Shown one piece after another: positions 11,574 to 39,283 of a stretch of 64,000 nt of DNA. The stretch comes from Paraspadella gotoi. Its lineage: Eukaryota > Chaetognatha. The position numbers and the translations under genes were made by a program. Position 1 is the first letter of the stretch. Each line of letters begins with the position of its first letter. Location of the stretch: assembly GCA_051294375.1 (NCBI GenBank), contig CM119270.1:7932812-7996811 (forward strand), in the 5' to 3' direction. The notes under the pieces were generated by a model. The model was not told where the DNA came from. It did no database searches and saw only the letters and a list, made by a program, of their open reading frames with translations.

Positions 11574-11602
<29 letters not shown>
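11574..11602. repeat. (AATC)n microsatellite in DDI1 intron 1
   Basis: Seven AATC units; counterpart at 18128-18165. Confidence 0.85.
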
Positions 11603-11603
<1 letters not shown>

Positions 11604-11667
11604 TATGTAAGCCATCAACAGACCGACCATCTTACGAACACAGATAGTGATCAAGCCCTTCCCCTAC

Positions 11668-11844
11668 CCTCAACTTTTTCCCATCGTTGGCCAACTGTCG
11701 TCCGTCCAAAAATAGCGCCAAGTTTTCGTCCCTCGCGGCGCCCAAGTGACGCCGACACTTGAATTTGGCGGCGCCTAGTGTAGCCGCGGCGTCGACGGTG
11801 ATGTTGAAGATTTGCCCGGCGTCGGTCGTTACCGAAATACGCAT
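11668..11844 (-). CDS. DDI1: DDI1 exon 1: start and ubiquitin-like domain, copy A
   Basis: Begins ATG at 11842-11844 (MRISVTTDAGQIFNITVDA), continues through ENLALFLDGRQLANDGKKLR and stops at donor GTAGGG. 59 codons. The start is supported by the usual Ddi1 opening (M-K/R-I-T/S-V-T-T) at residue 1. Shuttle proteins of this family use this domain to bind proteasome or ubiquitin and the retropepsin domain to cleave ubiquitylated substrates such as NRF1. This exon is intact in copy A and frameshifted in copy B. A C-terminal exon and UBA domain were not found. Confidence 0.85.
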
Positions 11845-11893
11845 TTTTAAATAATGATTAAAAAATAAATAAATAAACTAAAAAAATAAATAA

Positions 11894-11980
11894 NNNNNNN
11901 NNNNNNNNNNNNNNNNNNNNNNNNNNNNNNNNNNNNNNNNNNNNNNNNNNNNNNNNNNNNNNNNNNNNNNNNNNNNNNNN
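11894..11980. other. Assembly gap (87 N)
   Basis: Lies just upstream of DDI1 exon 1 of copy A, in its promoter region. Confidence 0.99.
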
Positions 11981-12365
11981 GAAGATAAGTGATACGCACG
12001 GAGATTTTTTCTATATGACACGTGTTAAAGCTTTTTATTTTCCCTCTCAGGATTTATGAAGGGTCTGGAACAAGCGAGATTACCGTCCCGTTTATTCAAA
12101 GCGTTGTCGTTAGAGAGAGAGAGAAGAGGAGAGAAGAGAGGACGAGAAGGAGAGTCCCTAATAAGGATATAGGCAAGAGAGAGAGAGAGACTTGGATATA
12201 TATATATACAAAAGTTAAAAACCTAAAGTCGTTTCGTTTCCCCCATACGTAAATTAATTCAAGTCCGATGATCCAAATAATTAACTTTTTTCGCTTCAAA
12301 TTTTTTAAATTTCGTTTTAAAATTTATTATAATCACAGCTCTCCGGAGATTAATAAAAAGCTCAC

Positions 12366-12390
12366 NNNNNNNNNNNNNNNNNNNNNNNNN
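12366..12390. other. Assembly gap (25 N) between the two DDI1 copies
   Basis: The left flank matches 18880-18918 (upstream of DDI1 copy B). The right flank matches about 4960 (downstream end of copy A). The gap is therefore the junction of the two copies. Confidence 0.99.
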
Positions 12391-12531
12391 TTCTTCTTTC
12401 TTCTTTCTTTCTTTTCTTTCTTTCTTTCTTTCTTTCTTTCTCCATTCTATTTTCGCTCCCTCATTTCCACGACTTCCTCTTCTGATGCGAAGAAGCCAAG
12501 CCTAAGGATTTTTTTGTTCCCATGTCAGCTA

Positions 12532-12621
<90 letters not shown>

Positions 12622-13412
12622 TCTCATCTCTCTCTCTCTCTCTGTCATTCACGTCCATCGATCTCGCCTATTCACGGCGCGCCAGGTTTTGTGTTTCGGA
12701 CGACGTGACTGTCTCTCTGAGATACCCGACTCCGAAGCTTCTGCCTTTTTTTCGTCCATCACTCCATTACTTGGTTATTTACTTATTTATTATTATTATT
12801 GCATTTCTTCTTTCGCTGACGTTATAAGCTAATTATTCACGAATTTCTCTCCTCCACAGCACGCATATTCAGCTATTTCGGTTTAGCGATAATAACCATC
12901 ATTGCGAACGCAAGTTTGACTCACGACAGTCCAAACGTCACGTCCATTGCACCAGCCAACGGTCCCAAACTTGCGTGACCATAGCTTCACCAAGACGCCA
13001 TATTTGTTCATAGGACGCCGCCTATTTTTTTCGGCGTCGCTCACGAAAAGAGAAAAAAAAAGCTCCGAGCACGGTCGCGAATCGCCGAAATTAATTCTAT
13101 GCTTATTATGTCCGGCGCACGAATTGTGGATTCTGTAAACAAAAGCTCGGAGAGCGAGGAAAGCGACAACCGAAAGAAAAAAAACAAAGAAAAGAAAAAC
13201 AAAGAAAAAAATAGAAAAAAAACAGAAAAAACAAAGGAGAGGTAAACCAAACCCTTCGCACTCAGATCCCCTTAATTCTGGTTCATAAAGCCGACCGGCG
13301 GCCCGCTCGAAATTTTAAACGCATGCGGGTAATCGCGACAAGCGTGATGATGATGAATGATTGGATGATGATGATGATATGATGGATGAATGATGATGGA
13401 TGACGACGATGA

Positions 13413-13445
<33 letters not shown>

Positions 13446-13902
13446 GATGCATGATGATGATGAATGAATGATGATGACGATGATGATGATGATGATGATT
13501 ATTTTAAAGGGGTCGACACGGACGAGAATGTTAAAAATAATTATAATGTCGATTATTTCTAAGAAAAGGTAAAAAAAAAGAACAACTACGACGGAACGAA
13601 AAAAAAAAGTGGAAAAAAATATGAAAGAGGGAACAACGACGGCGAACAATTAGGACGAGTTCGGCAACGGCGCCTGGCGCCAACCTTTAATTAACTGATC
13701 GCAATTAGCCCGCGTTTCGCGTAATGTATCAGAAAATCGCCCGCCGGCCGCCGCCGCCGCCGCGCCGCCGCCGCTTACTTCAGGCCGCCGGACTCGCCGC
13801 TATTTACGCCAAGGGGTTTTCTGTGGATTGAGGTGGTGTCTCATCTGTGTGGGTGGCTGAGTGTTTTGTTTCACACGGAGGGAAGCGAGAAAGAAAATAA
13901 TA

Positions 13903-13936
<34 letters not shown>

Positions 13937-14677
13937 TGGGGGGGGGGGGGGGTAAAATAAAACAAAAAATAAACGATAATATCCACAAATTTAATCTAGT
14001 ATTTATTAACGCTCTGTAAAATATTCCATTTACAAAATCCCATATACATTGACCATCCCAGATTTTCCCGCAAGTTCTCCCGCCTGGGTCTTATTCCGGA
14101 CGTCGCCACACGCCATCACTTCGCCACAAATGAGCGACTTCCGTCCACTGCGCGTCACGCCTTTACCCTTTCACAGCGCGTCACTGCATCAGCCCTGACA
14201 CCCTTTCACTGCGTCACCGCCGTCCGCATGAAGGAGGGAACATTTCTCGTTCGCTGAGAAAATATGGCGGAGTGACCGGCTGGAGCCGATGTCTTGAGGT
14301 TGGTTGGTTCTTGAGGTCGATCGTGCACTGGGAAATGGCAGAGGAGCGTGGGTAAAAATGGCGGAGGAGATGCGTTCAAATTGCAAAGGTGATGGTAGAA
14401 TAGAAATGCGGAAGAGATTGATAGAAAATGGCGGAGTGACAAAAATTGGCGGAGGAGGTGGTTAAAAATACAAAAGAAGATGGTTGAAATAGCAGAGGGA
14501 TATCGGTAGAAATGGCGGGGGAGATGGTAGAAAATGGCATAGGAGATGGTAGAAGTGACACGAGAATATAGCCGGGAAGATTGAGGATGACGAAAATGCA
14601 CAGAAAGTCAGTTAGAAATGGTTATTTTTTTTAAGTATTTATTTCTTTCTTTCTTCTTTCTTTCTTTCTTATCTATC

Positions 14678-14756
<79 letters not shown>

Positions 14757-14900
14757 ATCTATCTAATCTTATGCTATCTATCTATCTATCTCTCTGTCTA
14801 TCTGTCTTTATATCTATCTATTTAGAAGAAGGTGAATGAAGAGGGGTAATAGACACGCGCTGGCGATCGCATTCATGCTGTCATCCATTTCCCGTTCTTT
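12391..14900. other. Non-coding part of DDI1 locus copy B
   Basis: Homologous to 4960-7480. (TTTC)n 12391-12440, (CT)n 12533-12645, (ATG)n 13340-13500, a near-pure G run 13908-13952 and (ATCT)n 14685-14815. No exon recognised. Confidence 0.6.
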
Positions 14901-14960
14901 ATCCACATCATGTTCGCCAATCGCCAACCATGCAATCCTCCGACGGAGGTTCTCCGTCCA

Positions 14961-15111
14961 CTGATGCCGCCGCAGCATTGTTCCAGCCCCAGCATCATCT
15001 CGCATGCGGCTGCAGCTCCAGCACGGACATCGACGCGGCGCAGAAAGTCTTCTCCGATCATGGAGTTCGCACAAGTGGATGCGGCCGAGGATGACGGCAA
15101 GAAGCCTACGC
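14961..15111 (-). pseudogene. DDI1: DDI1 retropepsin exon, copy B, frameshifted
   Basis: Counterpart of 7530-7671. Keeps GRIHLCEL, IGEDFL, MSVLELQP, MMLGLE and LRRHQ, spread over three frames by inserted bases; the donor reads GTGGAC-like instead of GTACGG. Together the two copies define one uninterrupted DDI1 exon, so the errors are probably technical. Confidence 0.75.
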
Positions 15112-15477
15112 CTGTGGGAAACGCTGGGGGTTGGAGTGGAGAGATTAATGAAGTGAAGGATTTGACTGAAAAATTGTTGGTTAACCAATCAATTTGTTTT
15201 GTTATATTTGTTATTGTCATTTGTTTTCGTTTGTTTAAATTATTCCGACTTTGCGCACTTGCCCTTTTTTTTGTTGAGAAAAGAAAAGGTTTTATTAGTA
15301 AAAAAAAATATTATGGGTGATTTTTTTGCGCCGATTTTCTTGAATAAATAAAAAAATAAATATTTTGACTGAAAAAAGGTTTTCGATAAAAAAATTGCGA
15401 TGGGTCCGCCTTGAAGGTCTCCCAAAGGCGGTCGCAAGAAAGCAGCAGAATTAATCGGATATGTGCGATGCCGCTAG

Positions 15478-15478
15478 G

Positions 15479-15572
<94 letters not shown>
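15478..15572. repeat. (CT)n microsatellite
   Basis: Nearly pure run directly preceding repeat copy 3. Confidence 0.95.
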
Positions 15573-15573
<1 letters not shown>

Positions 15574-16040
15574 AGGACTTTTTATTTGTTTTCTATCACG
15601 CCCCCAAAGAAAAAAAGAGCCAAATTCCTATATTTCGACCACTAAAATCTGAAATTTATGCAGTTTAAAATTTTGTTTACTTTTCGTGTTTTTATGTCTT
15701 ATTTATTCTTTAATTTTATTTTAATGGTTATTTTCTTTGTCTCAGGCTTTCGTTATGTACTTGCCTAAAAAAAAAGCCAAAATTCATTAGATTGAACTTT
15801 ACAATTATCCACTGCTGTCAGGTTGAGATATGTCATCTCCCTAATTCCTTCGCCCCGCGGGGTGGCTTAGGTGGCGGCCCCAGGGCAGGACTATTCCAGG
15901 TGGAGCAGCAAAATGTCATGAGGGGCTTGCCCCTAATAGACCTAAAATGTTGCCCCAGGGGAACCCGGGGGGCCTAAAAAAAGTCGCCCTGGGGGGTAAA
16001 CCCCTTGGCGGAGCAAAAAAGTGCCCCCCAGGCGGCGCAG
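15572..16040. repeat. Dispersed repeat, copy 3 of 3
   Basis: The longest copy. It continues past the point where the other two stop, with gtcgccctggggggtaaacc and gtgccccccaggcgg strings, all GC-rich and self-complementary. Confidence 0.85.
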
Positions 16041-16689
16041 TTAAGGAGAGAGCAAAGTTTAGATAAGAAAATATTACTTTCTGACATGTTATTGTACCTG
16101 AGAATATCTCTCCCTGTCGCTTACTCTGCCTTTCTCTCTCTTTCCTTTCTCTTCTACTCTTTCTTCTCTCTCTTCACTCTCTTTTTTTTTTCTCTTTTAT
16201 TTTTTCTTTCTTTCTTTTTCTTTCTCTCTCTCTTTCTCTCTCTCTATCTTTCAAGACTTGTTTTATGTAACTAAAAAAAATATTTTTTCTTTTTCAACAT
16301 TATTATTAACCCGTTTTTTATTCCATATTTTTATCTAAAAATTAGAATATTTGTATTTTTATAAACTTAATTATTTCTATTTTAACTTAAAAGAGTATAG
16401 AAACAATGCTATTGACGTGCCACAATAATTTTTTTTTTACTTTTTTTTTTTGGATGGACATACTGATGGACTATATTGGTTTGGCGCAGCTATTGGTTCA
16501 TTGATTGGATTAAATGAAGTGAAAACAATATTATTTTTTATTTTTATGTTTCTATTTTAATAAAAGCATGAAAAAAAAAGAGATAGAGAAAGAGAGAGAC
16601 GCAGAGAGAAGAGGAGAGAGAGAGAACCAGAGACGAGAGAGGAAAGGGAGAGAGGAATAGAAGGAGAGAGAAGAGACCGATTCCAGGCA

Positions 16690-16920
16690 GACGCAGGCCA
16701 AATTAACATTTCCCCCTGGGGGTAGCCCCCAGGGGAAAGTTTTTCTAGCCTCGGGGGATTTCCCCCTGGAGTGGCCCCTTGCGCCTAAAAAAAGAGGCTA
16801 CAGGGTGGCCGCCCCCAGAGCAGTAAGGATTTGCTTGCCCCCGCGGGCCGCCCCGCAGGGTGCCACCCCGCGGAGCGCCCCTAGCAGCGCCCCCGGGGGA
16901 GGCGATTCTGAAGGGATGAC
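16690..16920. repeat. GC-rich palindromic repeat with a perfect hairpin
   Basis: Homologous to 10180-10400. At 16713-16735 it has a perfect 10-bp stem (cccctggggg / cccccagggg) around a TAG loop, flanked by ttt/aaa. It shares ccgcggggtggc on the opposite strand with the 15572-16040 repeat, so the two GC-rich ends bracket about 650 bp. Confidence 0.7.
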
Positions 16921-17157
16921 CATTACTTGGTCAGGTTCGTGACAAAATTTCAAAAAACATATTTCTCTAGACAATTATGTGGACATAATGTGCGACACAT
17001 AATGTGGACGCATACCCTGAGCGACTCCCATCCATCGAGGATCAATTGAGATTCTGAAACTCGGCATTTCTGAGGTGAAACAAATCCAAGAAATCAATCA
17101 TCAGATCTTAAATTCAATCAACGAAGCCAATCTAAATTTCGATCAACGAATCGATAA

Positions 17158-17296
17158 ATGCATAACGAATCAATTACAGGGACTGACTTGACCGCTGTTT
17201 GCCGCTTAATCATCGTCATCTGCAGCTACCAGAGTCGTAACCGATCGCCTTCATTGATTTCTCCGTTTGACATCCAACATTTAAGAAACAACATCG
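17158..17296 (-). pseudogene. DDI1: DDI1 catalytic exon, copy B, frameshifted
   Basis: Counterpart of 10680-10797. The codons for KAI, DSG and MTMI are recognisable but separated by extra bases (ggttacgactctggtagct). Read against copy A it supports the DSGAQMTMI motif. Confidence 0.7.
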
Positions 17297-17459
17297 GAAC
17301 CTTGAACACACAATCATTTCCCGTCTATATATCAATCATTTCACTCATTACTTTAACGGATAGCAATAATTCAATCATTTATTCAATTCAATGCTTCTTC
17401 GTTAAAAAAGAAGCTCCCGGATATCTTTCTAAACAAATAAAATCATAATTTATTCACCG

Positions 17460-17555
17460 GCCGCGTAAAATTTCTGTGGAGCGAATTCAACGCCAACTGC
17501 AGATTTTCGTCGACTTGTTCTTTTGTCTTTCGTCCTGAAGGATTTCCGCCATGCT
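17460..17555 (-). CDS. DDI1: DDI1 linker exon, copy B
   Basis: Same exon as 10945-11037. It retains the bases giving ILQDERQK and ends ACGCGGCCG/GTGAA. A small insertion in the middle shifts the frame. Confidence 0.65.
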
Positions 17556-17819
17556 GAAAGAATCAGAACGCAATAAGTAATAGAAAAATAATGAAATGGA
17601 TTTGAAAATTCAAATATAATTAAAAATAATTGATGAAAACGTAATTACGATATCACATGGATTAAAAACATAAAAACATCCATTAGCTAATGGAAATACT
17701 GAATAAACGTAAGTAGGGCCAATCATCGTCATCGTTCAACGTCAACACCGACATTACTATGTTGTCTCAACTGTTCCTCACCTGCCAATCCCCCGTGCCC
17801 TTACACCCACTTCGACCAC

Positions 17820-18052
17820 GCTGGACTTAGGTCGCGGCTGTCCGGATTCGATGGCCGTGCCCGAAAGGCGTTGTTGAAGGGAAAAAGCAGTTAGGGTCGA
17901 TTTCGAGACTGGAGCGCAGGTGAGCCGGAGGCGCCGGCAAACGGCGGGGTCGCTCATCGAGGCGCCGGGAAAAGCGAAAAGGTGACCGGGCGCGAAGACG
18001 CCGCCCTGCGCGACGGAGGAAAGAGCATGGTCGCCGTTGCGAACACGAGGTC
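17820..18052 (-). pseudogene. DDI1: DDI1 exon 2, copy B, frameshifted
   Basis: Counterpart of 11280-11500 with many inserted bases. VRNGD is blurred to a shifted frame and the linker is broken. Confidence 0.7.
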
Positions 18053-18231
18053 CTCTCTAGTGGCAAGAAGCAATACATTGGATTTTAGCCATACGAAACC
18101 AACTTACAATACAAACTCCATTGATGTAAGCAAATCAATCAATCAATCAATCAATACAATCAATTATGTAAGCCAATCAACAGACCGGACCATCTTTACG
18201 CAACACAATAGTGATCAAGCCCTTCCCCTAC

Positions 18232-18435
18232 CCTCAATTTTTCCCATCGTTTGGCCAACTGTCGTCCGTCCAAAAATAGCGCCAAGTTTTCGTCCCTTCG
18301 CAAGGCGCCCAAGTGACGCCGACAACATTGGAATTTGGGCGGCGCCTAGTGGTAGCCGCGGCCCAGCCGAACACAGCGTCGCACGGTTGATGTTAACGAT
18401 TTGCCCGGCGTCGGTCGGTTTACCGAAATACGCAT
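18232..18435 (-). pseudogene. DDI1: DDI1 exon 1, copy B, frameshifted
   Basis: Begins with the same ATG (18433-18435) and MRISV, then an extra base in 'taaaccgacc' shifts the frame and about 20 extra bases follow. Intact only in copy A. Confidence 0.7.
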
Positions 18436-18617
18436 TTTATAAAACTAATATTAAAAAAATAAAATAAGAACTAAAAAAACTACAATAAGTGATACGCACG
18501 GAGATATTTTTCTATATGACAGCGTTAAAGGCTTTTTTTTTCCCTCTCAGGATTTATGAAGGGATCTCTGGAACAAGCGAGATTTACGCGTCCCGTTATT
18601 CAAAGCAGGTGGTCGGT

Positions 18618-18635
18618 TTAGAGAGAGAGAGAGAT

Positions 18636-18682
<47 letters not shown>

Positions 18683-18735
18683 AGGACACAAAAAGAGAGA
18701 GAGCATGAACGACAGACGAGAGAGAGAGACTCTGG
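18618..18735. repeat. (GA)n microsatellite
   Basis: Impure GA run upstream of DDI1 copy B; counterpart 12110-12190. Confidence 0.9.
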
Positions 18736-19024
18736 ATATATATATATACAAAAAGTTTAAACAAACCTAAAGTCGTTTCGTTTCCCCCATACCGTAAATT
18801 AATTTCAAGTCCGATGATCCAAATAAATTAACCTTTTTTCCGCTTCAAGTTTTAAAAATTATCGCTTTTAAAATTTATTATAATCACACAGCTCTCCGGA
18901 GCATAATAAAAAGCTCACGAAAATAAAAAATTTATCAGTTTGGAAATTTCTCGAGCAAAAAAAAATAAGTGGGAAAATTATATTGCAGATTTCAAAAAAA
19001 AAAATTTTGTAAAAAAAACAAAAA

Positions 19025-19430
19025 TAAATAAAAAATAAAAATCCCCTTCCCTCCAAAAAAAAAATAACTAAAAATAAAAAAATCCCCACTCCCCTCCAAA
19101 AAAAAATAAATAAAAAAATAAAAATCCCCTCCCTCCAAAAAACAAAAATAAATAAAAAATTAAAAAATCCCCTTCCCTCAGAAAAAAATAAATAAAAAAA
19201 ATAAAAATCCCCCTCCTCAAAAAAAAATAAATAAAAAATAAAAATCCCCCTCCCTCAAAAAAAATAAATAAAAAAATAAAAATCCCCCTCCCTCCAAAAA
19301 CAAAAACTAAAAATAAAATAAAATCCCCCTCCCTCAAAAAAAAACATAAATAAAAAAATAAAATCCCCCTTCCCTCAAAATAAAAATAAATAAAAAAAAT
19401 AAAAATCCCCCTCCCTCCAAAAAAAAATAA
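19025..19430. repeat. C-rich/AT-rich minisatellite, about ten units of about 40 bp
   Basis: Each unit is an A-rich stretch with AAATAAATAAAAAATAAAA followed by a block such as tccccctccctc. C-blocks recur near 19043, 19084, 19127, 19170, 19208, 19245, 19285, 19325, 19368 and 19408. The minus strand carries GGGAGGGGGA once per unit. Confidence 0.9.
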
Positions 19431-20695
19431 GGTTCGTAGGGAAAAACTTTAAAACAAGTAACTTTTAAGCAGAAAGAGATTTTTGTTATAGTCTTTGGGA
19501 ACAAATGTGAAACATAGTCTAACTTTCTGTTTTCTGTTCCCACTGTATGCAAGTTTGTCACTTTTCAATCGATCGTCAGACAATGATTCTTGTTCCGTCT
19601 GTCTGTCTGTCTTCCCGTTGTCTGTTTGTTCTTTTATCACTCGATTTGTATGTTTTCGTGAATTCGAAATAAAATAATTATTCTTGAAATAACTACCTAT
19701 ACCGTTCACAATAAAATCACTATTTCTGAACAAAAGTATGAGAGTAAACGATTGGTTTTCAAGCCACGACTGAAGGGAAAACTGCCAATCGTTTTTCGGT
19801 CGAGTAGATTTTTTCCTCCCGATAAATCGAGACCTAAAAAGTTCGACGGGAGAAGCAGGTGTTCGAACAGATGCTGACGGAGATGCTCATTACGATGGTA
19901 ATGTAAATTCAGATGCAGCTTTTAACGACGACTTGAAACCTACCTGAATAAAATAAAGGGAAGTGAATCTAAACTTAGAAAAGAATTTACCATTAGATTT
20001 CAAAGGCATTTATGTTATAATACATCAAAATAACTTATAAATCCATCTAGTAAAAAAAATATTTCAATCCTAATATCAGAAGGATGTGATTGGATTGGAT
20101 GGTCATCCTTTTTTTTTTTAAATCGATTTTACCATTAATTAAAGCATTATGTACAACTGATTATCGGTTCTATTGATATCAAACGTTTTATTGAGGCAGA
20201 TCCTGATCCCAATATATCTGAGTCAATGCCGTAGCCGATTACCACCGCGATGCCGAGATCAATACCGTTAACAATTCATCTAGCCAAACCGCAGCTGATA
20301 CCAAAACCAATGCCATCCGATTTCGATGCACGGCGTCCGATGCCTTCACCGATTTAGTCCTTGACTTCTCCGCTGCTCATGAATAATAAATCACGAATCC
20401 AGGAGCGATTTTTCACGCGTTCAATTTCCCATGAGCAATTTATTGGTTGTTTATCGCCGAGACGCTGGTGTTAGCTTTCTAGATTAATTATGCATTCACG
20501 TCTTTGGTCGTTCAGTTCAGTTCAGTCGATAGTCAGTCAGTTAGTCGATAGTCATTCGTCCATTGACACTATTTTTATTGATTAATTTGTTCAGGTTATA
20601 TTCACGTTTGTTTGTGGTACATAAAAATCACAAATTCATTAATTCATTCATTTGTTCTCTTAGATACTCAATTGGTCTCTTTTTTTCCCGTTTTT
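19431..20695. other. Non-coding DNA before the FRMPD exons
   Basis: No gene recognised. The region should be an intron or 5' flank of the FRMPD gene. Around 20215-20360 'gatgccgagatcaataccg'-like phrases recur loosely, but all frames carry stops. Confidence 0.5.
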
Positions 20696-20696
20696 T

Positions 20697-20758
20697 AATG
20701 AATGAATGAATGAATGAATGAATGAATGAATGAATGAATGAATGAATGAATGAATGAA
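20697..20758. repeat. (AATG)n microsatellite
   Basis: About 15 pure units, followed by a shorter imperfect run to 20825. Confidence 0.95.
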
Positions 20759-20853
20759 AAAAATATATATAAACAAACAAACGAATAAATGAATGAATGA
20801 ATCGGTTAATAAATGAATAAATGTAAGAAATATTTTGTCCTTCACTTCCTCAG

Positions 20854-36599
<15,746 letters not shown>

Positions 36600-36920
36600 T
36601 TGGAACCCGAAAAAAGAATTTACTTTATCGATTTGATCGAGGCCGAGAGGGCAATCCTTTTCAATATTACTCCCTTTTAAGATTGATCGATTTACTGAAT
36701 AACTGAGAGATTGGTTGATTGATTGATTGATTGAAAGATCTACTCAATAATTTAATGATTGACTTTTTAGTTGACATTTTAATTGCTGCTTTGGTTGATT
36801 GATTGTGTGATTCATAATTCGGCCACTTTAACTTTTCCTGAAGCTTTTTACTTTAATCGTCCCTCATTAGATTTGATAACCGTCTCTGATAACCTCTCTG
36901 GTTTTATCCCAAGATTTACA

Positions 36921-36926
36921 AATAAA
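36921..36926 (+). terminator. FRMPD polyadenylation signal
   Basis: First AATAAA after the stop, 322 bases downstream. Confidence 0.6.
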
Positions 36927-37930
36927 TTCTGACTATTCACAGAAAATCATCTAAATCTAAATCTAAATCTAAATCTAAATCTAAATTCTGACTATTCACA
37001 GAAAATCCTCTAAATCGTAATGAGCTTTTTTCTTCGAAGAATCTCACCAGTACAATTTAACGCCAGAAATTTTCGAGATTCCATGTAAGTATTTTAGCCG
37101 AGATTTCCTTGTAATACAAGCAGGCGTGTCAGTCAATTGTCTGTCATTCGCGTGAAGAAAAAAAGTTGAATTAATGTCGATGTCTTGAACTGTGAAAAAT
37201 AAAAGGAATATCTCCCTCCTCTTACATTTGACACTGTTCTGTTTTCTTTGTAGTTACCTTTATATAATGATGTTGCTGTCATATCAGTATTATTTTTCAC
37301 TCCCTCCTCGTTTTCCTGAAATGTCCCATTGTCCCCGAAAATGGCATATTGTCATTGAACGTACTAAAACAGCATATTTATTAATTTATTTATTTAATAA
37401 TTATTTAGTTACATTCGAATACTGTCTCAATCCATATTATAAAATAAAATTGTTAACGGTCACTAGAAATTCATTGCTTTTTTTTTTGGTCTGAAATATG
37501 TAAGTAAAACTTAACTAGTTATGTTACTAGATAAAACAAGATACAGGTTTATGTTTTCATTAGAGTAAAAGTAATAGTTAAATAATTTTGAAATTTTCTG
37601 CATTAGAGCCAGGTATTGAAAAGTGCATAATTGACAATATTTGTATTGAAATTGAGATCGGAGGTGATTAAGAATGTGAAAGATGTGGTAACTTAATAAA
37701 ACAATTGTGCAAACTATAATAGAAACTTTAGTTTAGAAATATCACTTCATTTTAGTATTAAAAAAACAATCAGTTTGTCAAATATCTTTGAAAAAATATT
37801 CACAAAGTATAGAAAAAGATTCAAGTGGAAAAGAGAAATCATTCCATTAGTTTTGGTAGTTTGTTTTTTTTGTCAAAAAGTTTTCTTTTTTTTTGTTTTT
37901 TTTTTCCTTCTTCTTTCGTTTACATGCTTG
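36927..37930. other. Intergenic, AT-rich
   Basis: Between convergent FRMPD and the XK-like gene. A short (AAATCT)n lies at 36950-36986. No gene seen. Confidence 0.6.
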
Positions 37931-37938
37931 TATGTTCT

Positions 37939-39283
37939 TCAGGCATACATAAAGGAACTAATTATTGGGACCAATAATATAACAACGTTAATCATATCAT
38001 AATTGTTTGAAATTTCACTGCGCACACATTCTGGGAACTCACTCATCAGAACAGTTACATTACGTCCCATTTTCACGCTGGAGGATATCTTTGTAATGTA
38101 AATAAATACGGGTAACTCCGACGGAGTTACGGCAGATAACATTTTGATTTTGTATGAATCACTAAGATAGCGATTATATAGTTTCCCGATTTTCTCGTGA
38201 GGAATCTCAACCGGAAACTTAAAAATAACAAAGCAACTAAGTTCAGCAAAGATCAGTAATGACACATACAAAAGTTTTGGGTAAATTCCGAATCGTTGGC
38301 CCTTGAAAATGTTGGTCAAAAACAAGCCCACCCACGTCACCAAGGGCAAAAGAGAAACGTTTAAAAGGAGAAAAAACGATTCCAATATCGCGAAGCAGTT
38401 CACCAATTGGTCTCCACTGCACCTGGTGGGTCGGCAGACCTCGAGGCTACATTCGCTCAACGTTCTCATTGTTAAAGGACCCAACGGCAAGATGCAACAG
38501 ATGAAACCAGTTATAGCGACGAAAAATCTGTCTCTCTTCGTTTTGCTCCGAGGAAACCCACCGGTCAAAAAGGAGAGAACGAAAATCAAAGTTCCCGAAA
38601 CGAATGAGAACTGAGCGACAACGGAAAAGATTCTGTACTGCTTTTCCTTAGAGACGAACAGCCTGATGAGCAACTGGGCGTTCTTCGGCCAGAAAGGTTT
38701 TACTTCCAACGAATCCGTCTCCCTGAACAAGAATTCGTGACTGAGGCTGGCGTATAAGTTGATACCGACGACGGTCAACGGCGCCAGTGAAGCCGAGAGA
38801 AAGAGAGCCGCTTTGGCCGCTTCCTTCAGCGACAGCAGACGCGCGGCGACGTAACCGACGCCGACAATTAAATCCAGCATCAGCAAAGCGTGCATCGTGG
38901 AATGCTGCGGCGATAGAAACCGGTAATTTCCAAGAAGGTAAGTGTCTCCTCGTCTTAGTTTGTTTTTCAATTTCGGCCATTCAGATTTGAATACTTTGCA
39001 CGGTCGAGCTCCGAATTTCATTGGAACCCAGTTTACCCACCTTTCGGTGTCGGTGAGTCCCCTCGGTTCGTAACAGGCGTTTTTCCATAAATTTGGCGCT
39101 AATCCTAACTTCATGTGCACATCGAAATATACGAGTTTCGGCGTCGACGTTTCAATTTTTATCTTGCGGTCTGCAACGTGGTGCTGGATGGTTTGTCGCC
39201 GGTAAATGTCGAAGGGGAATGACAGAGCGACCAACGTCCAAGAAATCATGAATAGACTTTGGGAGATCGATACAGTCGCCTTT
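37939..39283 (-). CDS. XK-like exon 3, with stop
   Basis: Acceptor ggtgcag. 448 codons. A hydrophilic basic loop (LGLAPNLWKNACYEPRGL... KLKNKLRRGDTYLLGNYRF) separates the first membrane segment from seven later ones. One cysteine-rich loop reads SLEVCRPTRCSGDQLVNC. Confidence 0.75.

Noticed and set aside
20200-20400. Possible coding repeat (gatgcc/gagatcaatacc phrases)
   Set aside because: Stops in every frame and the phrases are too irregular.
36950-36990. Telomere-like (AAATCT)n
   Set aside because: Only five or six units and not a known telomere repeat; treated as a simple repeat.
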